From: Camellia lanceoleosa
Taxonomy: Eukaryota > Streptophyta > Magnoliopsida > Ericales > Theaceae
Length of the DNA stretch: 64,000 nucleotides
Reading direction: 5' to 3'
Assembly: GCA_025200525.1 (NCBI GenBank)
Contig: CM045763.1
Location: forward strand, 153,208,246 to 153,272,245
In this document: in pieces, positions 23,621 to 34,600 of the stretch
How positions within the stretch are numbered: position 1 is the first letter of the stretch
How the letters are laid out: every line of letters starts with the position of its first letter
The notes under the pieces: generated by a model
What the model was told of the DNA's origin: nothing
Databases searched by the model: none
What the model saw: only the letters and a program-made list of their open reading frames with translations
Position numbers and translations under genes: made by a program

Positions 23621-23850
23621 CCAGGCAGGGTCAACAAGGCATGGTCCACGAACCAAGCCAAAACACAAAGAGTTCAGAGGCCTAGAGGCAAGGCACTCAG
23701 CTGAAAACTCTGGAAACTTGAAATGAGCACAAACATGCTCAATCATCAAGCACTCAAACGATGACGTCTGAGTCTTAAGGTCGGTTAAAAATGAGGTGTC
23801 TACAACGTGCCTTTATGTCTCCTCCCACACTCAAAACAGACTGACATAGA

Positions 23851-24657
23851 TCAACTACTTTGACTTGAACTGCTTGATGATCCAGTATTTTGCTTTTTGG
23901 TTGTAAAAGATGAACGGCCTTTCTGAAAATTAGATCTAGGTCTATTTCTTCTCCATTCTATTGTTGGTGCTTTGGCTTGTTTCATTGCTGCTAAAGTGGC
24001 TTCTGCCGTCAGTGCTCTATCAAGTACTTCCACATATGTAGGTAACTTCAAAACGCTTACTCTATCAAACACGTCTATATCTAATCCCCCTTCGAATTTC
24101 TGAGCCTTTTTATAATCGGTATCAACCATGTGAGGAGAAAATCTGGCTAACTCAATAAACTTAGCCTCATATTCGGCTACAGACATCTTACATTGCTTCA
24201 ATTCTTAGAAATTAGAAACCTTTCGGTCCTGGAAGTACTAAGGAAAGTACTTGTCATAGAAGATCTCGTTGAATTGAGTCCATGTCATGTTCTCATTGTT
24301 ATTTTGGATTAACGACCACCATCTTCGGGCTTCATCTTTTAAAGTGTAGGTGGCCAAAAGAACATTTTGTGTCTCAGAGCAAGGAAATACTTCAAACAGT
24401 TTCTCCATTTCAAGCAACCATGTTTCTGCCTTTAAGGTTTCAATACCACCCAATAAAGTCCGCGGTTTCATCTTCATGAACTTCTGAGTTAGATTTATGA
24501 TATCATTGTTATACGGTTCAACTTGGATCGAAGGAGGCAGAGGTTGTTGTCTTTGTTGTTGTGTCATTGCTTCAATCAAAGCTGCAAACATCTGTTCTGT
24601 TTGGCTTATTTGGACTTCAAAAGATTCACTTGCATCATTACTTCTTATGTTTTCCAT
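23851..24657 (-). pseudogene. Gag of a Tekay-type chromovirus, truncated
   Basis: It begins near MENIRSND (24657). A retrotransposon gag domain follows: KAETWLLEMEKLFEVFPC, DEARRWWSLIQ and MTWTQFNEIFYDKYFP, then MSVAEYEAKFIELARFSPH. Two TAG stops, near 24239 and 24205, lie in what seems one frame. It ends before 23851, and the element is then cut at 23804 by the Tat LTR, so the zinc knuckle and all of pol lie left of the window or are lost. The protein resembles the gag at 35380-36156 in sequence pattern. Confidence 0.85.
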
Positions 24658-24880
24658 TGCTATAGGTAAATAGGACAATAATAAACATAGGCATAATAGT
24701 CTTGTTTTCAGTGTTCAATTCCAAATCAATTTGCTTCATATTAATTCATATGTGTTCACATCAATTCATTTTAGTTCGGGCATGTTCAAATAGTCCACAC
24801 ACCCACACATGCAGATGGAATGCCCCTAATTCTTTTCTAGGACATTCTATAGCTCATATGGACTCGTGTGTGCAGTAGAA

Positions 24881-24897
24881 CACGTGCTTTGATACCA
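24881..24897 (-). other. Primer-binding site (initiator-Met tRNA type), chromovirus
   Basis: Minus-strand TGGTATCAAAGCACGTG lies 3 nt inside the LTR end at 24901. This is the usual tRNA-iMet-type primer site of plant LTR elements. Confidence 0.85.
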
Positions 24898-24900
24898 CTT

Positions 24901-27427
24901 TGTCATGACCCAAACTTGCCTCTATAGGTTTAGCATCGTAACCGGCTAGTAATTCTTGGATTACCAAAGGCCTCTAAACAGATTATCATGTATTAAGGGG
25001 TTGAGGAAGCAAATATAGAAACATACATATTCTATAGAGCTGTATAGACATACATGGAACATAAATTTCAAAACTGAAACATTAACATACATAAGTGACG
25101 TCAAACTTCCTTAAGTCTTGCATCACTATACAAGTAGTATCACAAGGGACTTAGTCCAGCGTACAGATAAACAAAAACAAAATAACAAAACATTCTTAGC
25201 ATGGTTCACAAAACTTGACTTTTCAAATGGGAACCTCCCTAGGAGGCATAGTGGCTGGCTGACCCAAAACTCTCCAGGCAGCAGCTTAAGCCTAGTCACG
25301 CGCCTTCTCTCCTACATACATAATATAAATAGTGAGCGAAAGCCCAGTGAATAATAACAGAGTAAAGGGTTAAATGAATGATGTCCCATATCAGATTCAA
25401 AAAGCAGAAATAGATTCATATTCTTATTCAAAGTTCAGAAACATGTACTTGTTCAGTTTCACAGAGGATCATACGTGGTACACCCATTAGCACTAACAAA
25501 TCATGTATAGAGCATTAAAGGTCATGCTTGACCAGTTCCATAAAGAAACCTCCAATATCGGGAACTTATAACATGTTTGAGCCAGGGTATTATTACCCCC
25601 GGGCGAGGGCCATGGGACCACAGTATTGTTATCCCTGGGCAGGGGCCTTGTGTTTATAGACCACGGTATTATTACTCCCAAGCCAAGGCCTTGTGCTAAG
25701 GATGCCACGAATACTTTTTAATATATGGACAATCATTCATTGATTCATAACATAACATGTCAGAAAACAAAACATTTCTTGTCATATCATGTCATATAAG
25801 AAACTACTTAAATGTAAACATAGCTTTACAAAATTATTACTCACAAAGGCTCCAAAGCAAATAGATAGAGCAAACAAATTAGATAACTTACGGTGCGTGA
25901 CCTATATAGATACAAAACGAATATGTACAGAATTACACACCCGGAATCATTAACTTAGTTCTTTCTTATCTTGGTGTGTTTCTACTTCTTATCCTCATTA
26001 TTATGTCTTAACCATGGCTTAGGAATGCCTAGGATGTAATGTGGATGCAAAAATGCACTTTGTAACACTTAACAAATTTGTTGACAACACAGTCTTCAGT
26101 CGAGCAGAGACTCGAAAATGTGAGTGGTCGCTTGAGCGTAACTTTGGTTGCTCGAGCAGTCTGTAAACTCTGTAAAAGTACTAGTTGCTTGATTTTTCCG
26201 CTCGACACACGCTTGACTGTCGCTCGAGTGTGAGACTGAGGTCTTCGCTCGAGCACAACTCTTGTTGCTCAAGCAGTCTGCAAAAATTGTAAACTTCTGG
26301 AAGCATGCATTTTACGCTCGAGCTAACTTTTGCTCGCTCGAGCGGAGGTGCAAAACACAGAGTGGTCACTCGAGCGTAGGTTCTGTCGCTCAAGCAAAGA
26401 AACAGAATATGGAATTTTCATATTGCTCTTCCAAGTTCTAAACGCGAATTCAAAGCTGCAAAATGTGGTCTTTTGGGCCAAAACTCAAGAAAACATTAAG
26501 AAACTTGTAGAATATCATGAATTGAAGATCATTTGCAAAATCAAGGCCCAAAAGTATGTCAATTGTTCAAAACTCAAACTTGAAATGTTGAAAACAACTC
26601 ATGTATATAATTTCTTAGCTTCAAAGCTTCCAAATCATGATCAAATGAGACAAATTGATGGAAAACAAGATGAATTCTTAAAACTATGGTAAACTTGGTA
26701 CATGCATGTGAGAATTACTTGACATTCAAACTCAAAAATGTGATAAAAGTGCATGCATGCATGATATGCTCCTAAAACCATTTATCTAAGCTTGGTTCTT
26801 GCATTAACACAACTTAATTCTTTGAATTCAAGTGTTAAATGACTCAATTCCAAAGCTCAAAGGTTGAATTCTTACGTAGATGATCAATGATGCTCTAAAT
26901 AATCAATTGTTTGAAGTTCCAAGCCAAAACCTCCAAGTTCTCTAGCAATCCCTTTAATTTGAGCTCAAACTCCTCTTCGCTCTCTCTCTTTCTCTCTCTC
27001 TCTCCCTCCCCCTCCCCACATTTTAAGCATGAAGATGAGGAAATAGAGGTGTAAACTAAAGGCCTAAGTCAACAATGTGCCTTATATAGGCTTAGTTAAT
27101 GGAGCTTAATTAATTGGAGTTAAAGATAACTAAATGGGATTAATTTTATTCCAATTTATTCGTTCTGAATTGAATTTCAATTGAACCTATCATGATGTTC
27201 TAAAAAATTTCAAATAGCACATAAATCAAGTCTATTTTGTGATCAGATGCCGATAAGGCTTTCAATTCGCAGAACAAAACATAAATACAAACAAATGTTC
27301 CTACCATGAACAGATATAAACACAAAGAGTGCAACACACATGCAACTAATTCAAAATTTCACCTTAATTACTTATTAGGCATTCTTAATCATGGATTAAT
27401 AGTTAATCACAGGTCGGGGTTGTTACA
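24901..27427 (-). mobile_element. 5' LTR of the Tekay-type chromovirus
   Basis: On the minus strand it runs from TGTAACAACCCCGACC (27427) to GGGTCATGACA (24901), about 2.5 kb. The terminal words are those of Tekay/Del-type LTRs, and primer site and gag follow in order. A (TC)n stretch lies near 26975-27005. The candidate target duplication word is TATAT after 27427; the partner is off-window. ORFs inside are not credible. Confidence 0.85.
26098..26400. repeat. GCTCGAGCG-type palindrome cluster in the chromovirus LTR
   Basis: At least ten CTCGAG or near-CTCGAG words (TCGCTCGAGCG, GTTGCTCGAGCAGTCTG) are spaced about 20-40 bp apart. A similar cluster is present in the solo LTR at 55690-56030. 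Confidence 0.8.
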
Positions 27428-28500
27428 TATATAAGTCCTTTCTACGATACTTACCTCATTCTAGTTGCAACTTAAATTATGTTCCAATTATTGAAGAGAT
27501 TTAATCTAAAAATGGCCATGTGGTTGAAAACACTGAAGCCTGGTTAAATTTGTTTGCTTCTCTGTGTTATTGTTATCTAACCCTTCCACAGCTATCTTAT
27601 TATTTGTTGTGTGTAATATCTTTCTTCACATCATACTTGTATTTTTTAATGATCTTTTAAGTTGTCGTGAGAATGCTGTAACTTGATTATGGATTCGGTA
27701 ATGAGAATTGGATTGTTTTGAAGAGCTTATGTATAAGAATAAGAATGTTGCTAGTTGTTTTATGTAAAGATGCCAGTTGTTTGACAGGCATTATGATGGT
27801 CTACATTTCCTTTTGTGGCTTCTGGATTTCTTTTACTTTGCAGCAGTTACAAGGGAAAATTTAGTATGAGGCTGTGTATTTTGAACAATTTGACAACGTA
27901 ATTGTTAAATCTATTGATTGAATATATTTTTTGCAGTTATAAATTTAAAGTCTTCTTTATAAATATATTTTTTGCAATTATTTTCAGAAGTGAGTTGATG
28001 TTCTCAAAGAGCTTTAGATTTGCTTTCAATATATATGATCTTATTGATAGGACTGAAAATTGATGTTGTATAGCTTAGTTTCTATTCATCAACATGTTTT
28101 AATGATGTTAAATTGCTGATTATATAGGTATTTATGGGAATGTCCTTGATTCTCTTGAACATATGATTTATTGGGTGTGTTGAAGTGTAATGCTTTGCTC
28201 TATTATTACAGAGCCAACATGATGAGTTGGGGTGAAGTTTTTCGATAGAGCAGCCCTTAAAGCTAAATACTATAGCGCACTCCATATTATTATTTTTTTT
28301 GTTAAAATGAGAAAATATTAGCAATTTTTATTTTTATGTATTGAGCTAACATATTGTGTTTAAAGGGGAAATTGAAAAATGAATACTGATAAAAAGTTGA
28401 AAAATGAATACTCCATATTAGCAATTTTCTATTTTTTTTATTTTTTTATTTTTTATATATTTTGAAAATGGTGATAGATTGTAGGTTTGCTTTGAACAGC
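27428..28500. other. AT-rich stretch without recognised features
   Basis: I see no ORF, terminal repeat or RNA gene. The ORF-sized openings here are in AT-rich sequence and unsupported. Confidence 0.5.
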
Positions 28501-28539
28501 AATAAAAAAAATCATTAATTACGAATTTTTTTTTAAAAG

Positions 28540-28819
28540 AAAAGAAAGAAAGGCGTTTTTCATAAAAACGTCGCAAAATGTCGTCATGATTACGTCACAA
28601 TTAACTCTTACGACGGAAATATTTAATACAGATTAAGGAATAGTGGCTCTTTAAAAACATTGTCTAAACTCTTTAGTGGCGTTTTAAAAACATCAAAAAG
28701 ATATGACGGCGGCCGTATCAGCGATGAATTTTGTAAATGTCGCTTTATCTTTTTGTGGCATTTTTCTAACCTATTGCGGCGTTTTAAAAACGCCACTAAT
28801 TCCCCATTTTCTTGCAGTG
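28540..28819. mobile_element. CACTA-like terminus with GGCGTTTTAAAAACGCC subterminal motifs
   Basis: The right end reads TTTTCTTGCAGTG (28807-28819), the reverse complement of CACTGCAAGAAAA, a CACTA-type terminal word. Inside are TGGCGTTTTAAAAAC and GGCGTTTTAAAAACGCC motifs (28676, 28776) and a GGCGTTTTTCATAAAAACG hairpin near 28552. The left end is not clear, so the extent on that side is only where the motifs begin. Too short to code a transposase. Confidence 0.55.
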
Positions 28820-29548
28820 GCAAGTGTACGCCGTGCTCACCTTGATTTTATTAATTTACAGAGTGAAAATCATCATTTTTTTAATATTATTTTTTAAAGA
28901 GCAAATTAGATAAAATTACCAAATAACTTTTTACTATCATTTATAGAATTGATAAATATTTAATATTCTTTGAACAATATTTTATTTCATTTATTAATTG
29001 ACATTTCGTACATTATCTCTTAAAACTCATAACGTTCTATTTGTTTGGAAGGAAAATATTTTCTACGAATTTTATTTTCAGAATATATTTTTTTATGTTT
29101 GATAGTGGTGGTAATGGAACGAAAGTGGAAGTCGAAATGGAGGTGGTGGTGGTGGCATGGTAGTGGGGCAACGAAGCGGTGATGATAGCGGTGGTTATAG
29201 TGATGGTGGTGGAAGTATGAATGATGGTGGTGGTGATGTGATGACATTGGTAAAAATTTAGTCTAAAAAATGTTTTCTACCTTTTAAAAGTAAAAAATAT
29301 TTTCTACTCAAATAAGCTTGTTTTTCATTTATCATAGAAAATATTTTATGTTGGCTTTCGTTTTCTATTATAACAAATACCAAAATATACAAAAAATAAA
29401 ATATTTTTTTGTCTAAACAGAATGTAATTCAAAAATACTGAATCTCATTATTTGAATCAATAATTATTAATTTGAATTTGCTTGTCAAACATTGAATAGT
29501 TTCTCTGCAATAGCCCCAAAAAATTATTAAATTGTTTCAAAGTAATAT
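28820..29548. other. AT-rich interval with a GGTGGT-rich run
   Basis: A low-complexity GGTGGTGGTGATG-type run lies at about 29101-29240. It gives a His-rich open frame on the minus strand, which I do not call as a gene. The rest is AT-rich, with nothing recognised. Confidence 0.5.
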
Positions 29549-29777
29549 GGGGTGTTTTGGGACGATAGCTAGAAGTTGACTTTTAGCTTTTAACCAAGTT
29601 TTTTGGCTTTTTTTGAAAGTGATTCGGGAAGTTAGTAAAAAAGTTACTTTTGGCTTTTTTGGTTAATATTGGTTTATGATGTTACATCACAATAAAATGA
29701 CCAAACTGCCCCCACCCAATTTAAGAAATTTACATTTTCACCCATGTATAACCCTAAACAATATGGAGGATAATTGT
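29549..29777. mobile_element. Left part of a MITE split by the SIRE element
   Basis: GGGGTGTTTTGGGA starts a segment with AGAAGTTGACTTTTAGC and repeated AAAAAGTTACTTTTGGC. The matching inverted end TTCCCAAATGGGCAC lies at about 46289-46303, on the other side of the SIRE insertion. Taken together the MITE would be near 350 bp. The superfamily is not certain, and I could not find a clean target duplication. Confidence 0.5.
29773..29777. other. Target-site duplication ATTGT, left copy (SIRE element)
   Basis: ATTGT precedes the left LTR and recurs at 46178-46182 directly after the right LTR. Confidence 0.75.
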
Positions 29778-31098
29778 TATTACCCAAAAGAAAACCTAAG
29801 AGGGGGGTGAATTAGGTTTTTACAAATAAAAATAATAATACCCTAATAAAAATTATGACTAGCACAATAGATAAATATAGTTGATGAAATAAAAATAATT
29901 AAAACAAGTGTTCTAACAATTATGTCAATTAATGATTTTAGCACAATAAAAATACAAAATATAACTATGGCAATTTAAATAAAATAAAGAGATAATGGAG
30001 AGAGAAGCAAACAAATTTATAGTGGTTCGGCTTCAACTCGGCCTACGTCCACTCCTCAAGCTTCACTTGAGATTTTCCGCTATTCTCTAGTTTTACATGG
30101 TGCTAGCAACCTTTTCACAGATGAAGCAATCCTCCACGGATTTTACAGACTTTCTAAGTTAAGAACACTGAGTATACTACACTCTTACAAGGTTGAAAAA
30201 ATGTGTTTTTGCTCTCACAGAAAGCTACAAGAATTATCTCTCAAAGATAGATATAAAAATGAAGCTCTGGTTTTTTTGTAAACCTTACAAAGGAAAGATG
30301 AGCTTAAAGCTATACGTCTTAGTGTATAACTTCTGAAAGAGGATATAAACAAAAATTGAAGAACATTTCTCAGAGAATTTTTCAGAGAATAGATGTGAGT
30401 GATTATAGATCAAAGAATATTTTTTGGTTTTTTTTGTAACTTGTTTACATTAGAGGCTTTGATATATATAATGAAACTTATAGCCGTTTATAGCAGTAGT
30501 ATTCATTTGAATTTATAGCCGTTTATAGCCGTTATATTCATTTAAATATCTTCTACTCCATCATTACTAATTTGAATATCTTCCACTTGAACCTTTTGGC
30601 CTGCTACTGTGTTGGGTTGTTTGAACCTTTTGGTCTGCTGCTGTGCTGGGCTGTTTGAACCTTTTGGCTTGCTGCTATGCTGGGTTGTTTGAATCTTTGT
30701 TTTGGGCTACTTGAACCTTTGTTTTGGACTGTTTGAATCTCTGGTTTGGACATTATTTTTGGGTTGAAATGAACTCCTAATTTAAGCAAATATTAAATAC
30801 CTTCAAACAATATTTAGGATAAAAGTTTAGGTGAGAAATAATGGGACAAAATAAATTTTGATTCTATTTTTCTCTTTCAAATAAATTAAAACATAATTAA
30901 ATAAATCATCAAAATAAATTTTGGATTTAAAACATAATTAAATAAATCATCAAAATAAATTTTGGATTCTATTTTTCTTTTTCAAATAAATTAAAATATA
31001 ATTAAATAAATCATCAAAATAAATTTTGGATTCTATTTTTCTCTTTTAAATAAATTAAAATATAATTAAATAAATCATCAAAATAAATAAGTCTAACA
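29778..31098 (-). repeat. 3' LTR of the SIRE-type element
   Basis: It matches 44903-46177 along its length. It reads TATTACCC at the left edge where the partner has TGTTACCC, a G-to-A change of the terminal base, and ends in GTCTAACA. Inside lie repeats of AATTAAATAAATCATCAAAAT (about 30890-31085), with more units than in the partner. Confidence 0.85.
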
Positions 31099-31112
31099 AT
31101 CTCCCCCTTTTT
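31099..31112 (-). other. Polypurine tract of the SIRE-type element
   Basis: Minus-strand AAAAAGGGGGAGAT directly precedes the 3' LTR. It is the plus-strand primer site and typical of SIRE elements. Confidence 0.85.
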
Positions 31113-31755
31113 GATGATGACACACAAGGATGTTTTGATTTGATTTTTGAGTAAGAAAAGCTCCCCCTCAAGTCATGCTCCCTGAATTCATTTCTAAATC
31201 CATAGGTTAGGACATGTGTAATAAATAAAATTTAATTAGAGACATGATATGAGACTAAGATATCAAACTATAAATACATAACATCATATTAGTTTGAAAA
31301 TAATACCATAATACATAACATCATAAGTTTTCTCCCCCTGTGACATTATCAAAAGGAAATCATGGGTCAGAAGCTGGAGGAAGAGGAAAATGATAGTGAT
31401 AAATGGTATCAAAAAATAGATAATTAAAACATATATATACATAGATATATATATATATATATATGATTCGCCCACGCCTCTTGTTTTCGTCGAAATTCGC
31501 GTCAGACACGCGGCCTCGCTTTTGGGTCAGCCGACCGACAAAAGCGAGACGAGTCAATCAACTGCCTCGGGGCGCTCTCCCTCTTGTCTTCTTCTCCTCC
31601 ATCTTCTTCTTAATCACTCCCTTCACCTTCTTCTTCCTCATTCTCTTCCATTCCTGTCTTCTTCTTCGTGAGAGAGATAGAATAGAGAGACTGAGTAGAG
31701 CAGAAAGGCTGCAAAAAACAACCCTCCTTTCGATTACATTTCTCGCTCCTACTAC
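31113..31755 (+). other. 5' flank of the antisense ORF in the SIRE element
   Basis: No ORF is supported on the minus strand. An (AT)n run lies at about 31444-31463. A pyrimidine-rich leader follows (31580-31680, CTTCTTCTCCTCC-type), ending at the ATG at 31756. It looks like the 5'UTR of a plant gene, which is part of why I treat the ORF as captured. Confidence 0.45.
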
Positions 31756-32120
31756 ATGGCCTCGTCCCGTCCCCTTACTCTCTTTCTGGACCTGAATGAT
31801 CCTGTAAGTTTTGTTGGGCCGAGTGCCCCGGCTCCTACTCTTTCCAACCTTCCTATAATGTCGATTGAGCAAATAATGGCAGCTCAATCAGACATTGAAG
31901 CCAATCATTTCACACTAACGTCCTGTATGGAGACGGTGACTGTAGTCACAAAATTGGCTCACCGACTGCAGAACAAGACGAGTGAGCTCCATAAGGTCAA
32001 CGCCCAACTCTCTCTACTCCAGCGCATGTACAAGGATGCGCGAGCAGAGATAGGCGCACTAAAGACCAAAAATAAAGAGCTTAAACGGAAGACTACATTC
32101 ATGGCCCGATTTGGAGCAAC

Positions 32121-32125
32121 GTCGT
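32121..32125. other. Target-site duplication GTCGT, left copy (TR-GAG element)
   Basis: GTCGT ends at 32125 and is repeated at 39453-39457, directly outside the two LTRs. A perfect 5-bp duplication indicates an integrase-mediated insertion with little decay. Confidence 0.95.
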
Positions 32126-32303
32126 TGTAATAACCCACATTCATATCTTAGTCATGTTCATGTGCATTTGCATGATTTCGTCTTGTTAAGCTTGGATTTG
32201 TAGACTTTGACTCGTTTTTCCTAAGTAAAGGTCCTTGTCTTGTTTTGTGCTTATGTGATTTGCCTAAGTGTTGTATGCATGCTTTGTTCCTTCCTTGCTA
32301 TCT

Positions 32304-32850
32304 CAAGCCTAGGTCATGCCAAGCCTAGGTTATGTTAAGCCTAGGTCATGTTAAGCCTAAGTCATGTCAAGCCTAGGTCATGCCAAGCCTAGGTCATGCT
32401 AAGCCTAGGTCATGCCAAGCCTAGGTCATGTCAAGCCTAGGTCATGCCAAGCCTAGGTTATGTTAAGCCTAGGTCATGCCAAGCCTAGGTCATGTTAAGC
32501 CTAGGTCATGTCAAGCCTAGGTCATGCCAAGCCTAGGTCATGTTAAGCCTAGGTCATGCCAAGCCTAGGTCATGTTAAGCCTAGGTCATGTTAAGCCTAA
32601 GTCATGTCAAGCCTAGGTCATGCCAAGCCTAGGTCATGTTAAGCCTAGGTCATGCCAAGCCTAGGTCATGCTAAGCCTAGGTCATGCCAAGCCTAGGTCA
32701 TGTTAAGCCTAGGTCATGCCAAGCCTAGGTCATGTTAAGCCTAGGTCATGTTAAGCCTAAGTCATGCCAAGCCTAGGTCATGCCAAGCCTAGGTCATGTC
32801 AAGCCTAGGTCATGTTAAGCCTAGGTCATTCCAAGCCGAGGTCATCTTAA
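32304..32850 (+). repeat. 16-bp tandem array AAGCCTAGGTCATGCC, LTR 1
   Basis: About 34 units alternate mainly between ...CATGCC and ...CATGTT endings. It is the largest array in the LTR. CCTAGG is palindromic in each unit. Confidence 0.95.
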
Positions 32851-34034
32851 GCCTAGGACCATCTTGGAACCACCTTGGTTGACCTCCACCATCACCTAGG
32901 CATATTGGCCGAGATGTTATCACCTAGGCGTCCGAGATCCTTAATCCTTGCACCTAGTGATCTTGTTCTGGGAGTGGAATGACCAAGACCGAGGTGTGGC
33001 ACATCTAGGCCGAGGTGTGGCACAGCTTGGCCAAGTGTTATCCTTCCTAGCCGAGGTCATTGAGACCCTACTTGCCGAAGCCTATGTCCTAAGCCGAGAT
33101 CATTACTTGCCGGAGTTCCTTGCCGTCTAGCTTGTTGAGTACGCTTTGTCATAGTCATGTCTTTTCACTCAGTCACCTTTTTGAGGAGAACCAACCCAGC
33201 AGCGCCACGTGTCCAAGTAGAGTGTTAAGTCAGCCGGCAAAGAGAGAAACCTATCATTTGTTATATCTTTGTTCTAAGGAGGAGAGAGAAGCTCTAGGAA
33301 GAGAGGAAGAGGAGTTCTTGTGGGAGAGTAGATTTCCAAGCTTGATCCCTAGAGATCGAACCGTTAGATCCATGTTCTAAGGTTAGATTCTTGATCTGCT
33401 CATGTTGTTCTTTATGATCACGTTATTACATTTCATGATTGAATACGATTTGTAAGCCATGCATTGATTTAAAGTTCGGTTCGGTTTTAGAAAGAGAAAG
33501 TGGTATTCATGTGTTCTTCAAGAAAAGTCATGTTTTGATCCAAGAGTTTGCACCAAGATCCATGTTTTCATGTTTGTTTTCACATGATCTTCAAGTATGG
33601 GTACCTAGGTCCATGTTTTCGAACTCATGCCATGAAATCCCAGATTTTGTAACAAAGAAGTTATGATTTTAGCATTCATGTTCTTCATGTTTTTCAAGAG
33701 AGGGAAACCCAGATTTCCAGGCTTCATTTCCCTAGGTGTGATCACGGAGATCACTCTTGCCTAGATCACACACCTAGGCTAAGCATCGTATCTCACCTTG
33801 GCCTACCTTGCACGATCACTTACACGTTAGTTTATCTTGCATGCACACCTAGGCCGACATGGTACACCCTTGCCGGCACCTTGTAACACCTCGGCAGGCA
33901 GCTGCACACTGAAGCCTAGGTAACCAAACCTCGGCCAAGAGGTGTGGGACCTCGGCCAAGACCACCTGAGTTCACTCAGCTAGGTCACTTTTGCCTAGAT
34001 CATTTCTGTGCATCCATTCCAGGACCTGGTTGGT

Positions 34035-34195
34035 ACCCAGCATGTTTTCCCTAGGTCATTTGTAGCATGTTTTCCCTAGATGTTTTCCAGCATGTTTTCC
34101 CTAGGTCATTTCCAGCATGTTTTCCCTAGGTCATTTGTAGCATGTTTTCCCTAGATGTTTTCCAGCATGTTTTCCCTAGATCATTTGCATACATG
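34035..34195 (+). repeat. About 25-bp GCATGTTTTCCCTAGGTCAT repeat, LTR 1
   Basis: Six or so units of CAGCATGTTTTCCCTAG followed by GTCATTTG or ATGTTTTC. LTR 2 has about one more unit (38297-38475). Confidence 0.85.
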
Positions 34196-34411
34196 TAAAG
34201 CTTGTTTTGAGAATGTGATTGCCATGTGATTGTAGGTCCTTGATCTTCTCTTTGAGCCTACACCCGAGAAGAACTATGTGAGTGGTATTTTTAATAAAGC
34301 TATGTTCTAACGTTTTGTTTCGCTTTGCTTGTTTTGAAAAGTATTGTTGAACATGAATGATGATCCCTATTTTGAATATCAAGTATTATCTCGTTTTGAT
34401 GACATTTCTGG

Positions 34412-34600
34412 AAGTCCGTACGTGCTAGGGGACTTTAAGCATTTATGGCACTAGTCCGTACGTGCTAAGGGACTATAAGCATTTGTAGCACATCAAGTTA
34501 AGTCCGTACGTGCTAGGGGACTATAAGCATTTGTAGCACATCAAGTTAAGTCCGTACGTGCTAAGGGACTTTAAGCTTTTGTAGCACACATGTTTTGGAA
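34412..34600 (+). repeat. 48-bp AGTCCGTACGTGCTAAGGGA repeat, LTR 1
   Basis: Four units, each with AGTCCGTACGTGC, GGGACT and AAGCATTTGTAGCAC. LTR 2 has five (38703-38930). The same unit appears inverted at 63595-63770. Confidence 0.9.

Larger units (their letters stand above)
9869..23804 (-). mobile_element. Right Tat/Ogre-type Ty3 element (incomplete: 3' LTR outside the window)
   Basis: In minus orientation the order is 5' LTR (23804-18919), primer site, leader, gag, protease, RT, RNase H, integrase and an antisense PMD remnant. The long LTR, linker motifs such as HMTRSGRYFKPP and FAWSYEDMPGIDPEIVQHR, and the antisense gene fit the Tat lineage. All coding parts are broken. The element ends abruptly at 9868 against the LTR of the left Tat element. 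Its outer 5' edge at 23804 lies in a Tekay-type gag, with ACGTG (23805-23809) as the candidate target duplication. Confidence 0.8.
18919..23804 (-). mobile_element. 4.9-kb LTR, 5' LTR of the right Tat element
   Basis: It runs from minus-strand TGTAGACACCTC (23804) to GGTCTACA (18919), about 4886 bp, with the primer site following. It carries spaced repeats of the type AAGTGGTCTACGA (23040-23620) and GGTCGGCCGACC palindromes. Start and end features are shared with 4955-9868. ORFs at 22882-23496 and its antisense come from the repeat-rich part and are not genes. Confidence 0.85.

Noticed and set aside
4955..23804. Segmental duplication of 4.9 kb
   Set aside because: Terminal TGTAGAC/GTCTACA words, primer sites next to both copies and gag-pol between them show they are LTRs.
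29020..29247. His-rich 75-codon ORF on the minus strand
   Set aside because: Product of the GGTGGT low-complexity run. No start context or family.
31436..31470. (AT)n run as a TATA box of a host gene
   Set aside because: It is a simple repeat. Promoter use cannot be told apart from chance, so I give only the flank annotation.
32304..32850. Centromeric satellite or CRISPR-like array
   Set aside because: The 16-bp units have no spacers, are confined to an LTR and recur in its partner LTR.
32948..33666. Three ORFs found in both LTRs of the TR-GAG element
   Set aside because: They recur only because the LTRs are copies. No domain is recognised and they are in untranslated LTR sequence.
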